Shown here: positions 1 through 8,307 of the stretch, piece after piece
How the letters are laid out: the number at the start of each line of letters is the position of its first letter
How positions within the stretch are numbered: position 1 is the stretch's first letter
Source: Trichocoleus sp. FACHB-40
GTDB taxonomy: Bacteria; Cyanobacteriota; Cyanobacteriia; Cyanobacteriales; FACHB-T130
Assembly (NCBI RefSeq): GCF_014695915.1
Contig: NZ_JACJPF010000036.1
Coordinates: 124,001-188,000, forward strand
Direction: 5' to 3'
Length of the DNA stretch: 64,000 bases
The notes under the pieces: generated by a model
Seen by the model: the letters and a program-made list of their open reading frames with translations, nothing else
What the model was told of the DNA's origin: nothing
Databases searched by the model: none
Translations under genes and position numbers: made by a program

Positions 1-576
1 GTTGGACAAGCTGCCCCTGACTTTACTGCAACCGCTGTGGCAGATCAAGAATTTAAGACGATTAAACTGTCTGACTATCGTGGCAAATATGTAGTCTTAT
101 TCTTCTATCCCTTAGACTTTACATTTGTTTGCCCCACGGAGATCATCGCTTTTAGCGATCGCTATGAAGAATTTCAGAAGCTCAACACTGAAGTCCTCGG
201 CGTATCCGTTGACAGCGAATTCTCCCACCTAGCCTGGATACAAAGTGAGCGCAAACAAGGCGGCGTGGGCGACCTGAACTATCCTCTGGTTTCTGACATC
301 AAGAAAACCATCAGCGCTGCTTACAATGTTCTCGATCCTGAAGCTGGAGTAGCACTGCGCGGCTTATTCATCATTGACAAAGAAGGAATTATCCAACACG
401 CGACTATCAATAACCTCGCAGTTGGTCGCAACGTCGATGAAACCCTGCGTACCCTCAAGGCGTTCCAGTACGTGCAGTCACACCCCGATGAAGTGTGTCC
501 CGCTGGTTGGCAAGAAGGCGACAAGACGATGGTTCCTGACCCCGTTAAGTCGAAGACTTACTTTGCCGCTGTTTAA
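1..576 (+). CDS. 2-Cys peroxiredoxin, 5' end outside window
   Basis: Thiol peroxidase of the AhpC/TSA 2-Cys Prx family, which reduces H2O2 and organic peroxides using thioredoxin. The frame is open from base 1 (V-G-Q-A-A-P-D-F), so the true start lies a few codons upstream; family proteins begin with a few residues before this VGQAAPDF stretch. The peroxidatic Cys is visible in FTFVCPTE (about visible residue 44) and the resolving Cys in [10 protein letters not shown] (about 166), followed by the C-terminal YF-containing tail typical of the overoxidation-sensitive eukaryote/cyanobacterial type. The stop TAA is at 574-576 and a clear intrinsic terminator follows. Only the start is missing. Confidence 0.95.
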   Translation, partial: VGQAAPDFTATAVADQEFKTIKLSDYRGKYVVLFFYPLDFTFVCPTEIIAFSDRYEEFQKLNTEVLGVSVDSEFSHLAWIQSERKQGGVGDLNYPLVSDIKKTISAAYNVLDPEAGVALRGLFIIDKEGIIQHATINNLAVGRNVDETLRTLKAFQYVQSHPDEVCPAGWQEGDKTMVPDPVKSKTYFAAV

Positions 577-626
577 TTTCCAGATAGCGAGTCAATTTCA
601 GGACTAATTCAGTCTTGAATTAATTT

Positions 627-668
627 AAAAACCCCAGCACAGCTTAGATAAAGCCTGCTGGGGTTTTA
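627..668 (+). terminator. Intrinsic terminator of the peroxiredoxin gene
   Basis: A 12-base stem (AAAACCCCAGCA paired with TGCTGGGGTTTT) with a 16-base loop lies 50 bases after the peroxiredoxin stop. Its A-rich 5' and T-rich 3' flanks are as expected for a factor-independent terminator. Confidence 0.85.
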
Positions 669-673
669 CTTAA

Positions 674-724
674 TTACTGTAACTGCTGTAACGTTGCTTT
701 CACGATGGCTAGGTGTTGTTGATT
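674..724 (-). pseudogene. Fossil 3' end of a TPR gene (16 codons plus stop)
   Basis: Read on the minus strand, this segment encodes NQQHLAIVKATLQQLQ and then TAA. The intact TPR protein at 1468-2361 carries NQQHLAIVKATLQQL near its C-terminus. Similarity stops upstream of the Asn codon, where the fossil has an in-frame TAA. It is therefore either the duplicated end of that gene or the relic of a paralogue. It lies immediately upstream of the PIN-like gene. The protein match is direct; the mechanism is inference. Confidence 0.75.
681..724. repeat. Left copy of a 44-bp direct repeat flanking the PIN/DUF3349 pair
   Basis: Matches 1505-1548 at 40 of 44 positions in the same orientation, 824 bp apart. 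The two copies bracket the PIN-like and DUF3349 genes. Both correspond to the last codons of the TPR gene on the minus strand. Confidence 0.85.
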
Positions 725-736
725 TTATGCGATCGC

Positions 737-765
737 TTCTTGCTTGCATCAATTTAGTGTATAAA
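737..765 (+). promoter_or_regulatory. Possible promoter of the PIN/DUF3349 pair
   Basis: TATAAA at 760-765 with a weak -35-like TTCTTG at 737-742, 17 bases apart, and a start codon 30 bases further on. Found by eye only; it is the only reasonable sigma-70-type candidate between the fossil repeat and the start codon. Confidence 0.35.
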
Positions 766-794
766 CACAAAATGGTTTTGGGTGTGAGATTGAG

Positions 795-1199
795 ATGGTT
801 AATTTGGACACCAACACAGCCTTGGCGTTCATCGCTGAAGGTTCGCCTATCCGCTATCAGTTGCGAGAATATGTCCTAGGAAAACAAATGGTGATAACTC
901 AGACAGCATTTAATGAGTTCACTCGTATTGTGCAGCGTAGTGGTGGTGTCTTAGAACAGGAAAGAACTAGCCGATTTCTACAAATACTGACTATTACTCC
1001 CGACAATCCCTCGGCTAGAGCATTAAGCCTCCGACCTACAAGAAGGTTGGAAGAAAACGATATTATTATTTTAGGAACTGGCGACCAGTTGGGCATTGTA
1101 ACCATGACGGCAGATGTTAACGCTGTTAAGTCGGCTCTAGCTCAAGGTGTAGATTTCAATGTATATATCCATTCCCCTTTTTCTCTAACAGGAAACTAA
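795..1199 (+). CDS. PIN-like nuclease domain protein, possible toxin
   Basis: 134 residues, the size of a single PIN domain. The N-terminus (LDTNTAL, Asp5) fits the first conserved Asp of PIN ribonucleases. Further acidic positions fall where the metal site expects them: Glu41 in TAFNEF, Asp89/Asp97 around the ENDIIILGTGDQLG segment, and Asp107 in TMTAD. PIN proteins usually cleave RNA and are common toxins of type II toxin-antitoxin pairs. The next gene starts 2 bases after the stop, so the two are co-transcribed. The pair sits between direct repeats, as expected for a movable cassette. The toxin role is inferred from domain and context; the sequence is divergent from classical VapC. Confidence 0.65.
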   Translation: MVNLDTNTALAFIAEGSPIRYQLREYVLGKQMVITQTAFNEFTRIVQRSGGVLEQERTSRFLQILTITPDNPSARALSLRPTRRLEENDIIILGTGDQLGIVTMTADVNAVKSALAQGVDFNVYIHSPFSLTGN

Positions 1200-1201
1200 T
1201 T

Positions 1202-1495
1202 ATGCAAATTACTATTGCACCTTATTTGCTAAGTACGTATAAGCTAATTCAGCGTGGCTTTCCTGATGGAATAGACTCCGAATCTTATTTGCCACTTTTA
1301 GCACTGCTTTCTGATGAAATGAGCCATCGCAGTCTTGCACAAGTTATCGCTCATTACACTGGAAAAGATTATTATATTGTTCTGAATGATGTGTATGGGG
1401 TGAGATCAACAGATGTGCCTCCACCTAATGCTATTGACAAAATCAAACAGCGTCTACTTGCTTGCGGTTATGAAGAGTGGCTGAAAGAGGAGTAA
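1202..1495 (+). CDS. DUF3349-like small protein, partner of the PIN-like gene
   Basis: 97 residues, mostly helical. The pattern YLPLLALLSDEM, then a short beta-like YYIVLNDVYGV, then PPPNAIDKIKQRLLACGYE resembles DUF3349 proteins, whose function is unknown. The ATG is at 1202, two bases after the upstream TAA, with AGGA about nine bases upstream, so translational coupling is likely. Its 3' end overlaps the convergent TPR gene by 28 bp. An antitoxin role is possible but unproven: antitoxins more often precede the toxin, and no DNA-binding motif is visible. Confidence 0.55.
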   Translation: MQITIAPYLLSTYKLIQRGFPDGIDSESYLPLLALLSDEMSHRSLAQVIAHYTGKDYYIVLNDVYGVRSTDVPPPNAIDKIKQRLLACGYEEWLKEE

Positions 1496-2361
1496 CGTGG
1501 CGTTAATTGCTGTAACGTTGCTTTTACGATAGCTAGATGTTGTTGATTGTACTCAAGTGCTTTTTCATAATTTCCCAATGCACAGTAAGCCTTGACCAGA
1601 TTAATTAAAGTCCTCTCTTCACCTTGGCGGTCTTGCAATTCCCGTGCAAACGTTAACCTATGCTTATAAAAATCAATAGCTTTGAGATACTTTCCTAGAG
1701 ATATATATACCTTTGCTTCACTTTCGAGCAAAAGTATTTTTAATTGCTCACAATGTTTTTCCAAGGGGATTTTCAATTGTTTGGCAATTGCTAAAGCTTG
1801 CTCACAATACTCTAGAGCTATTTCGCCAGAAATCAGATGGAGTATTGCCAAATCATAGAGAGTTATAGCCTCAAGAGACTTAGCACCAGTTTCTTGACAA
1901 ATCTCTAATGCTACCTGCAAATATTCCAGAGCTTCTGAATACTGCTCAAGTTTATAGAACGCCCAACTTCTCAAGGGAATGAGAGATTCTTCATTGATAG
2001 AAGTCTCGAAGCGAATACCTATTATTTTGGCAGCTTCTTCCCAGGCCTTTATTTGACACAGATGGTAAAACGCTTCTAAGAAACTGCCTGCCTTCTCTAT
2101 GTTAGGAATATCGGGAGAAGCTGGCTCCGGTTGATAGACCTTTAAATAATAGAAAGCTAATCGAAGGTGAGCTTTTTCTTCAATGGTTAGCTTTCTGATT
2201 GATACAGTTGATACCTCACTAGCTGTTTGAGTTGTTCCGTTCTCTTCAACAGCACAATCAGATTCAAGCAAAACCAACTTACCTACGGCGTTATAGCGCA
2301 AATTCAGAACCTCTTGCTCTGAAAGCTCTTGCAGTTGCACTTCTCTGTAGAAGCTACTCAC
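1468..2361 (-). CDS. TPR protein, C-terminal partner of the STAND NTPase
   Basis: 297 residues with tetratricopeptide-like helical pairs from about residue 85 to the end, for example WAFYKLEQYSEALEYLQ and VKAYCALGNYEKALEYNQQ. Such arrays bind proteins and serve as sensors in STAND NTPases. The start is GTG at 2359-2361, overlapping the upstream TGA stop as GTGA, so translation is coupled to the NTPase gene and the pair acts like a STAND protein split in two. The last 11 residues (TPRYSSFSHSS) are encoded antisense to the end of the DUF3349 gene. The fossil copy at 674-724 ends 11 residues earlier, so this tail looks acquired. Confidence 0.8.
   Translation of the reverse strand: MSSFYREVQLQELSEQEVLNLRYNAVGKLVLLESDCAVEENGTTQTASEVSTVSIRKLTIEEKAHLRLAFYYLKVYQPEPASPDIPNIEKAGSFLEAFYHLCQIKAWEEAAKIIGIRFETSINEESLIPLRSWAFYKLEQYSEALEYLQVALEICQETGAKSLEAITLYDLAILHLISGEIALEYCEQALAIAKQLKIPLEKHCEQLKILLLESEAKVYISLGKYLKAIDFYKHRLTFARELQDRQGEERTLINLVKAYCALGNYEKALEYNQQHLAIVKATLQQLTPRYSSFSHSS
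1505..1548. repeat. Right copy of the 44-bp direct repeat, inside the TPR gene end
   Basis: Matches 681-724 at 40 of 44 bases. This copy is functional coding sequence of the TPR gene, which makes it the likely parent of the left copy. Confidence 0.85.
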
Positions 2362-3815
2362 GCTAGTAACACCTCCTCTTCAAGCTTGGGCAAATTATCT
2401 AGTGCGACTCTACGGTTAAGACTGTGCAAACGATAGGTAATGTTTTGGGCTTTTTTTTCTGTCTCCAGAAGAAGCCGTCGTTCCAATGTTTGAAAGGCTA
2501 ATTTTTGCTCTTCGCATGGGTACTCTCCTATTAAAAGGAGCCAAGCACGGCGTTCTGTAGCACGTCTATTCATAGCTCCCATGCAGAACAATAAACACGC
2601 GACTGGGTATGCTCTATGTAAGCGCTCAAAAGTTTTTTCAATGCGCGTTTGAACCAAGTCTGTCAGTTTAGTGCTATAGCGATCTAGTCTTGGCTTATCC
2701 TCCCTAGAACTTGGTTCGGGCGCGTTTTTCATCCGTTCCACTTCTTCAATTTCATGTCCATAGTCATTCCAATAAGCTTGGACATCTCCTTGGTAGGGTT
2801 CATCTCGGATTTCACCCGCAATTACCTTTAATGCTAGTGGATGCCCTTCATAGACGCTGATGATGCGCTTGAGGTAATCCAAATCCGCGTCTTCGTGTAT
2901 CCTGACATCCCAAACTCTAAACAGCTCCTTGGCTTCTGATTCATGCAAACCCTTCAGCAGTTCTGTGTGGGATCGCTGTGAATAGCGCCCTTCAGCCATG
3001 ACTGGAGGCTGATCTTGAGAGGTCAGGATGATTCGACTAGGCATTTTATCGACTTTAACAACCCGATCCAAGAACTTTGTAAAAGCTTCCTCCTTGAATT
3101 GATGACCTGTTTTACCATCAGCCTTTAAAGCCTCCTCAATCATGTCTATGACCAGCAAACACGGTTGCGACTGTAACTCCGCTACCATTGCATCTACATA
3201 TGTTTGTAACTGCTCAGTTCTTGCTACCTGATGTCCCAAAACCTGACGTGCCAGCGCCTCAAAGTTGGGTGATTCTTGAGAGAAGCTTATTATCTTTAAT
3301 TCTGGTAATAGCTGAAGAATTTCAGGCTCTCGTGTTAGCTTTGCTGCCAGGGATGTCTTGCCAATCCCGGTTATACCTACTATTGATAAAACTCGGCAGT
3401 CTCCTTGCAACTTCTTGATCAGGCTGGTAATCAGTGTTTCACGACCTACCCACCGAGTCTCCCCATCATCAAACTCTTGACGTATTCGACCGTCATCAGA
3501 GGCAGAATCGGGTACAAGTGCAGCTGTTTGTGGGGTTGAAGCGCGTTCAACAACTTCTTCCCAGTTCAATCCTAAAACCTGACAAAAAGCCTTGAAAGCT
3601 TCAGTATTGATAGACTTTCTTTCTTGCGAAAAACGTTTCCAAGTTGCTAGTGAGACACCGTTAGCTACTTGCTCGAAGTCTTCCCAATTTTTGTCTGGCT
3701 CTAGAACCTTACTGGCTTCTTTAAGCCATCTTTCGTCGTCTACAGTCCATCCCTTTTCGTTCCTGGCTTGCTTAATTATTGCTAGTCCCGGCTGTGAAGC
3801 TCTCAGCGAAGGCAT
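2358..3815 (-). CDS. STAND-type P-loop NTPase (NB-ARC-like) with N-terminal helix-turn-helix-like domain
   Basis: 485 residues. Residues 11-90 form a small helical domain with the look of a repressor-type HTH (WTVDDERWLKEAS, VSLATWKRFSQE). The NTPase follows: VGRE at 123-126, Walker A GITGIGKTS at 147-155, Walker B LLVID at 220-224, and the sensor-like RIILTSQDQ. A winged-helix-like region completes the C-terminus. STAND ATPases are nucleotide-driven switches, many acting in signalling or antiphage defence. The protein has no sensor repeats of its own; these are on the translationally coupled downstream TPR gene. The ligand and effector are not evident. The N-terminal domain could bind DNA or mediate partner contacts. 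Confidence 0.8.
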   Translation of the reverse strand: MPSLRASQPGLAIIKQARNEKGWTVDDERWLKEASKVLEPDKNWEDFEQVANGVSLATWKRFSQERKSINTEAFKAFCQVLGLNWEEVVERASTPQTAALVPDSASDDGRIRQEFDDGETRWVGRETLITSLIKKLQGDCRVLSIVGITGIGKTSLAAKLTREPEILQLLPELKIISFSQESPNFEALARQVLGHQVARTEQLQTYVDAMVAELQSQPCLLVIDMIEEALKADGKTGHQFKEEAFTKFLDRVVKVDKMPSRIILTSQDQPPVMAEGRYSQRSHTELLKGLHESEAKELFRVWDVRIHEDADLDYLKRIISVYEGHPLALKVIAGEIRDEPYQGDVQAYWNDYGHEIEEVERMKNAPEPSSREDKPRLDRYSTKLTDLVQTRIEKTFERLHRAYPVACLLFCMGAMNRRATERRAWLLLIGEYPCEEQKLAFQTLERRLLLETEKKAQNITYRLHSLNRRVALDNLPKLEEEVLLA

Positions 3816-3984
3816 GACTACAACCTAAGTTTTTGATTGTCAAGCTCAATTTTAGCTCAGTCTCCCACTGAGCCTAATCTGCGTCTGGTGAAATTCATGT
3901 AAATCAAAGATTCTAGGGATGTGGGAGGAAGTGAACAGCATAATCGCTTCTTGCCAGTTAAAACAAACGCTCAGGAGTAAGACA

Positions 3985-4302
3985 ATGCAAGCTCAAAATT
4001 TCGTACAGATGGAACTGCCATTAAACGTAGAGAAAATCGACCCGCTTAAGCAAATGGAAAAAGCAATTCAAGATATGCTAGACCTAATCTGGAAAGGGGT
4101 AATTGTGCATATTTCGGTAAGGACTACGAAAGCGTTGATGAGTCAGCATGGGAAACTCATAGCTTTCAGTAATGAGGAAGCTTGCATTAAAGTGCGATCG
4201 CTACCTATTTTCAAACTGGCAATACAAAAGTTACCCGATGTAGAAGCAGCTTTCTTGAAAGCTTTTGGTCACAGCGTCAAAGTTAATTTAGTAGTTGGGT
4301 AA
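3985..4302 (+). CDS. Small protein resembling the C-terminal domain of cyanobacterial DnaX
   Basis: 105 residues from ATG 3985, chosen because AGGAG lies eight bases upstream; an in-frame ATG at 3919 has no such site. The segment ALMSQHGKLIAF, then IKVRSLPIFKLAIQKLPDVEAAF, then KVNLVVG resembles the domain that ends cyanobacterial DNA polymerase III gamma/tau proteins. There is no ATPase part, so it would be a free-standing version of that domain. Its role is unknown; binding to the replisome or competing with DnaX are inferences. It is divergently oriented from the STAND gene and ends before its own terminator. Confidence 0.55.
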   Translation: MQAQNFVQMELPLNVEKIDPLKQMEKAIQDMLDLIWKGVIVHISVRTTKALMSQHGKLIAFSNEEACIKVRSLPIFKLAIQKLPDVEAAFLKAFGHSVKVNLVVG

Positions 4303-4337
4303 CACTTGTAACTGAAATTACTCAGCTTAAGCTACAC

Positions 4338-4370
4338 TCGCATCCCCTAAAGTAGGAGATGCGATTTTTG
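4338..4370 (+). terminator. Intrinsic terminator of the DnaX-C-like gene
   Basis: Stem TCGCATCCCCT / AGGAGATGCGA with a 5-base loop, followed by TTTTTG. It lies 36 bases after the stop codon at 4302. Confidence 0.75.
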
Positions 4371-4466
4371 TTGGGGATGAAAGCGCGATCGCATCTTCCT
4401 CAAATCCGCTCACAAATAAGTAAAGCAATATTAAAATTACAATAATAAGAGCAAAATGGTATTACA

Positions 4467-5006
4467 ATGCTGACTTCTACCGACTTTAGCGGACTGCTGA
4501 ATCAACGCTTTTTCCAGAATTTCTTTCCGATTCCAGCAACAAATAGTCTGAATCTGGGAGAAACTACGCCAAACTTTGAATTACCGGACATCACCAATGG
4601 CGGGAAAGTCAAGTTATCAGATTACAAGGGACAACCTGTTATCGTCGCCCTTACCCGCATCTTCACTGAAAAGCAATATTGCCCTTTTTGCTTCCCGCAC
4701 ATCAAAGCGCTGAATGAAAACTACGAGCAGTTCACAAGTCGGGGGGTAGCAGTGTTGATGATTACCAGTACCGATGAGCAACAGAGCAAAATTGTTGTTA
4801 AAGACTTGGGTTTAAAGATGCCGTTGCTGAGTGACCCCAGTTGTCGGACGTTTCGGGCTTACTGCACGGGTCAAGCTTTGGGTGCGCCTTTGCCTGGACA
4901 GTTCGTTGTTGACAAAAATGGGATTTTGCGCTACAGGCATTTGTTCTCCTTCCTTGACCATAATGCCTCTGTAGAGACGCTGTTAGATGCAGTCAGCCGA
5001 TTGTAG
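4467..5006 (+). CDS. Peroxiredoxin-like thioredoxin-fold protein with CPFC motif
   Basis: 179 residues, AhpC/TSA superfamily. The thioredoxin fold begins near residue 29 (NLGETTPNFELPD) and includes KVKLSDYKGQPVIV. The active-site region has Cys72 and Cys75 as YCPFC, in place of the usual peroxiredoxin TxxC, a CXXC arrangement found in the peroxiredoxin-like branch. LPGQFVVDKNGILRYRH is the usual strand-turn-strand of the fold. Likely a thiol-dependent peroxidase or disulfide reductase. There is no evident signal peptide, so cytoplasmic. A single gene followed by a double hairpin. Confidence 0.8.
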   Translation: MLTSTDFSGLLNQRFFQNFFPIPATNSLNLGETTPNFELPDITNGGKVKLSDYKGQPVIVALTRIFTEKQYCPFCFPHIKALNENYEQFTSRGVAVLMITSTDEQQSKIVVKDLGLKMPLLSDPSCRTFRAYCTGQALGAPLPGQFVVDKNGILRYRHLFSFLDHNASVETLLDAVSRL

Positions 5007-5029
5007 ATTCAGGTGAACCTCTCCCCAAC

Positions 5030-5086
5030 CCCTCTCCTTTTGGAGAGGGACTTCCAGTTTGCTCCCCTTCCCTTGAAGGGAAGGGG
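5030..5086. repeat. Two adjacent GC-rich hairpins between convergent genes
   Basis: CCCTCTCC/GGAGAGGG with a TTTT loop at 5030-5049, and CCCCTTCCCTT/AAGGGAAGGGG with a one-base loop at 5064-5086. They separate the convergent peroxiredoxin-like and dnaJ genes and may end transcription from both sides. Similar hairpins are common dispersed sequences in cyanobacteria. Confidence 0.7.
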
Positions 5087-5105
5087 CTGGGGGTTAGGTC
5101 TACGC

Positions 5106-6119
5106 CTACAGCTTCACCTGTGACAAACTGCTGCGGGGGTTGAAGGAGCGACTGGCGCGGATTTTTTCATAATATTCGCGTTCAGTTGGGGTAATGTCTC
5201 TCGGCGTTACCAGCTGAATTTTCACTAACTGGTCGCCGCGATCGCCTTTAGGGTTGCGCCAACCTTTGCCGCGCAGTCGCAGAGATTGACCGGAACGGAC
5301 TCCAGGGGGAACGTTGACGTTGACGGTGCCATCTGGTGTCGGAACCTCTATCTGCGCCCCTAGGACGGCTTCATCGGGCGTTACAGGCACTTCGCAGACC
5401 AGATTATCGCCCTCAAATTGGAAGAAAGAGTGCGGCAGAAGTTCTACTATTAAATACAAGTCGCCCCGCTGTTGGGTGTAGGCACTGACAGAGCCTTTGC
5501 CTTTGACGCGAATGCGGCTGCCGTTTTTAGCGCCGGGAGGAATTCGCACTTCAATAGTTTCATTTCCTAAAGACAGACGCTTCTGAACGCCGTGAAATGC
5601 TTCCGATAAACCCAGTTTGATGCTGGCTTCTCTATCGGCGCTTACTCCAGAAGGCTGTTCGGCAAAACCGCCAAAGTCTGTATATCCAGTTCCCGTGGAT
5701 GTGCGATAGCTTGTCCGCCGTCCGGTGCTGCGTCCACCAGTTCTTGCACTAGCACCGCCTAAACCGCCGAGAAGATCGTTGACGAATTCATCAAAATTCG
5801 CGTACTGGCTAAAGTCAAAGCCTTCAAAGTCAACGTTAGTTCCAGCGCCGCCACCGCCGCCGCTGAATGGCGATCCTTCTCCGACTTGTCTCCAGTATTG
5901 CCCAAATTGGTCGTATTTTTGGCGTTTTTCGGGGTCAGATAACACTTCGTAGGCTTCGCTAACTTCTTTGAAGCGTGCTTCAGCCTCTTTGTTACCTGGG
6001 TTCATGTCGGGGTGGTATTTTCGTGCCAGTCGGCGGTAGGCTTTTTTAAGTTCGTCTGAACTGGCGGTTTTGTTTACTCCCAGGATGGCGTAATAGTCTT
6101 TGAAGTCGGTTGCAGCCAT
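5106..6119 (-). CDS. dnaJ: DnaJ/CbpA-type Hsp40 co-chaperone
   Basis: 337 residues. The J domain occupies residues 6-70 with the HPD motif at 36-38 (KYHPDMNPG), which stimulates the DnaK ATPase. A Gly/Phe-rich linker follows ([12 protein letters not shown] and repeated DF/GF). There is no zinc finger, so this is a class B (CbpA-like) protein. Two C-terminal substrate-binding beta domains follow, with [19 protein letters not shown] and [19 protein letters not shown] as the paired hallmark motifs. Cytoplasmic protein folding partner. The start at 6119 gives the normal [16 protein letters not shown]-terminus. Confidence 0.93.
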   Translation of the reverse strand: MAATDFKDYYAILGVNKTASSDELKKAYRRLARKYHPDMNPGNKEAEARFKEVSEAYEVLSDPEKRQKYDQFGQYWRQVGEGSPFSGGGGGAGTNVDFEGFDFSQYANFDEFVNDLLGGLGGASARTGGRSTGRRTSYRTSTGTGYTDFGGFAEQPSGVSADREASIKLGLSEAFHGVQKRLSLGNETIEVRIPPGAKNGSRIRVKGKGSVSAYTQQRGDLYLIVELLPHSFFQFEGDNLVCEVPVTPDEAVLGAQIEVPTPDGTVNVNVPPGVRSGQSLRLRGKGWRNPKGDRGDQLVKIQLVTPRDITPTEREYYEKIRASRSFNPRSSLSQVKL

Positions 6120-6204
6120 CAGCCTATCTCCTCTGCTTTAATATTTAGTTTAAGTTTTTTTATTTAGATCCCTCAGAGCTAGGCTATCAAAGGAGTCAAT
6201 GGGT

Positions 6205-6801
6205 TTAAGTTCGGTTCTTTCTCATGGATGCGATCGCAATTTCCGTACTTGTCACAGAGTACCGGATCAGACGATCCAATCCATCATTCAGGGCTGGTGG
6301 TGCGTCTTTTAGTTGTTGGTACATACTCAGTATGACTTCTTCTGGAACTTGACGCTGGCGCCTTCTATTCCTTTCTAGACACTCCTCTAGTGGCGTATCC
6401 AACCATATCCCTGTGATGTGGGTAAAACCAATGTTACGGGAAATAGCGATCACTTCCCGACGATGTTTCCTAGCCGCATTTGTAGCATCGTAAATCGCCT
6501 GATGTCTCTCCCGAAGGGCTTGGATTAATTGCCGCTGTAGCTCATGCCATATAAAATGCCACTCACCCTGCACGGCTTCATCTCCAAATAGTTGCTCTCG
6601 AATCCCATCTGTGGAAATCAGTCGCCGCTGTTCACATTCTGCAACCAGTTGTTTTGCTAAAGACGATTTGCCACTACCGGGAAGTCCGATAAGTAAAAAA
6701 AGCGCTGAATATTTAGGAGTTAAGAGTGAAGAATGAGGAGTTATGGGAGCATCAGAATTTGACAAATTAATTGCCCTCAGACTAGAATCGATGCTCCACA
6801 A
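6205..6801 (-). CDS. P-loop kinase of the AAA_33/polynucleotide-kinase-like group
   Basis: 198 residues. Walker A is GLPGSGKSSL at about residue 39; ISTDGIREQLFGDE, AIYDATNAARKHRRE and LERNRRRQRQVPEEV match the AAA_33 family (zeta-toxin/T4 PNK-like small kinases). The substrate cannot be told from sequence. The start is uncertain: residues 1-35 are encoded by repeat-like intergenic DNA (SSLRAINLSNSDAPITPHSSL), and the first codon lies inside an inverted-repeat element at 6797-6858. No ATG or GTG occurs between this start and Walker A. Either the tail is real and repeat-derived, or a rarer start codon is used. Confidence 0.8.
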   Translation of the reverse strand: MWSIDSSLRAINLSNSDAPITPHSSLLTPKYSALFLLIGLPGSGKSSLAKQLVAECEQRRLISTDGIREQLFGDEAVQGEWHFIWHELQRQLIQALRERHQAIYDATNAARKHRREVIAISRNIGFTHITGIWLDTPLEECLERNRRRQRQVPEEVILSMYQQLKDAPPALNDGLDRLIRYSVTSTEIAIASMRKNRT

Positions 6802-6858
6802 ACAAAGCCTGCCGGGAGCAGGGTATATATAAGTCTGCGAAGGTGGACTTTGTTTGTG
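6797..6858. repeat. Dispersed inverted-repeat element (ACAAAG family), copy 1
   Basis: Perfect 11-bp inverted ends CACAAACAAAG (6797-6807) and CTTTGTTTGTG (6848-6858) around two further small stems (GCCTGC-like and GTCTGC-like). It belongs with the elements at 35354-35460 and 46376-46431. The first codons of the kinase gene on the minus strand overlap its left end. Confidence 0.75.
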
Positions 6859-6946
6859 CGGTTGCGATTAGGAACATTGCCTGGTATTTTTGCTCTCATT
6901 GAGATGCGCCCGAAGCTATTAATTCAAAACTCATAACTCCTAATCT

Positions 6947-8236
6947 TTAAATCACCGTTCCATCGGCAATCACGGCATTTTTCAGCACTACAACAATACC
7001 GCTGCGGATGTAGAAACCTTCGTCTTCACGGTTGGATTCTTCCACGCGGTCTTTATTGATAATTTGGACATTGCAACCAATGTGAGCGTTTTTGTCAATA
7101 ATGGCGCGGCGAATTGTTGTTCCTGCACCGATACCCAGGGGAACCTTCCCATCTTGAGAGTTAGAGTGTCGTTCAGCGAAGGGTTGATAGTAGTCTGCAC
7201 CCATTACCAGAGTGTCTTCGATTAGACAACCGGATTCTATACGCGATCGCACTCCCAATACCGAATGCTGGATCCGGCATTCTTTTAGGATGCAGCCTTC
7301 CCCAATAATCGATTCTGTTATCTGGCAATCTAGCAGCTTACTGGGGGGTAAATAACGAGCGCGAGTATAAATCGGGGCGTTTTCATCATAAAAGCTGAAA
7401 GGAGGCTCCGGTTGCCGGGTCAGCGCCAAATTAGAGTCATAAAACGCCTCTATGGTTCCAATATCTTCCCAGTAATCATCAAACAAGTAAGCTTGAACGT
7501 TGAAATCGTTCGCCGAAGCTGGGATGATTTCCTTACCAAAATCGGTTCTATCGAGGTTAGTTTGCAGTAGGTGCATCAGCACCTCTTTTTTAAAGACATA
7601 AATCCCCATTGAGGCAATAAAGGGATTTTTCTTTGCTTGTTCTGGATCTAAACCCAGGGTAGTCGTATCGACTTCCATACTCCGCAACGCATCGCCTTTC
7701 GGCTTTTCACTGAAGTCAATCACCCGCCCGGTGTCATCAATTTTCATCAAGCCAAAATCCGATGCCCGACGCTCATCCATCGGCACAACGGAGAGGGTAA
7801 TATCAGCATTGGTATCGCGGTGGCGTTGCACGAACTGGCGATAGTCCATCCGGTAGAGATGATCTCCCGACAAAATCAGGTATTCATCAACGTCCCACTC
7901 GTCCAACAGCCAGAGATACTGGCGGACAGCATCGGCGGTGCCTTGAAACCAGTTGGGGTTTTCCGGAGTTTGCTGGGCGGCTAGCACCTCAACAAATCCC
8001 TCTGTGAACCCAGAAAAGCTATAGGCGCGGGTGATATGCCGATTGAGTGAAGCTGAGTTGAATTGAGTTAGGACGTAAATTTTGAAAATTTCTGAATTTA
8101 TGCAATTACTGACTGGGATATCGATCAAGCGATATTTTCCTGCCAGGGGTACAGCTGGTTTAGCCCGCATCTTAGTTAACGGGTAAAGACGGGTGCCTGC
8201 GCCGCCACCGAGAATAATAGCTAATACTTTTTTCAC
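6947..8236 (-). CDS. glgC: Glucose-1-phosphate adenylyltransferase (ADP-glucose pyrophosphorylase)
   Basis: 429 residues, the normal cyanobacterial length. Makes ADP-glucose from glucose-1-phosphate and ATP, the committed step of glycogen synthesis. The nucleotide-binding N-terminus reads [14 protein letters not shown] (about residues 8-21); [27 protein letters not shown] and [15 protein letters not shown] are family signatures. The left-handed beta-helix C-terminus carries the allosteric region ([12 protein letters not shown]) that binds 3-phosphoglycerate in cyanobacteria. Single gene on the minus strand; a heptamer-repeat spacer separates it from ppk1. Confidence 0.97.
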   Translation of the reverse strand: MKKVLAIILGGGAGTRLYPLTKMRAKPAVPLAGKYRLIDIPVSNCINSEIFKIYVLTQFNSASLNRHITRAYSFSGFTEGFVEVLAAQQTPENPNWFQGTADAVRQYLWLLDEWDVDEYLILSGDHLYRMDYRQFVQRHRDTNADITLSVVPMDERRASDFGLMKIDDTGRVIDFSEKPKGDALRSMEVDTTTLGLDPEQAKKNPFIASMGIYVFKKEVLMHLLQTNLDRTDFGKEIIPASANDFNVQAYLFDDYWEDIGTIEAFYDSNLALTRQPEPPFSFYDENAPIYTRARYLPPSKLLDCQITESIIGEGCILKECRIQHSVLGVRSRIESGCLIEDTLVMGADYYQPFAERHSNSQDGKVPLGIGAGTTIRRAIIDKNAHIGCNVQIINKDRVEESNREDEGFYIRSGIVVVLKNAVIADGTVI

Positions 8237-8307
8237 GCTTTAAGCCTCCCGACTGCCAATGAACTTCCAAGACCAGTGTCGGACTGTGTGGGGAAGTTTG
8301 CAAGGGG

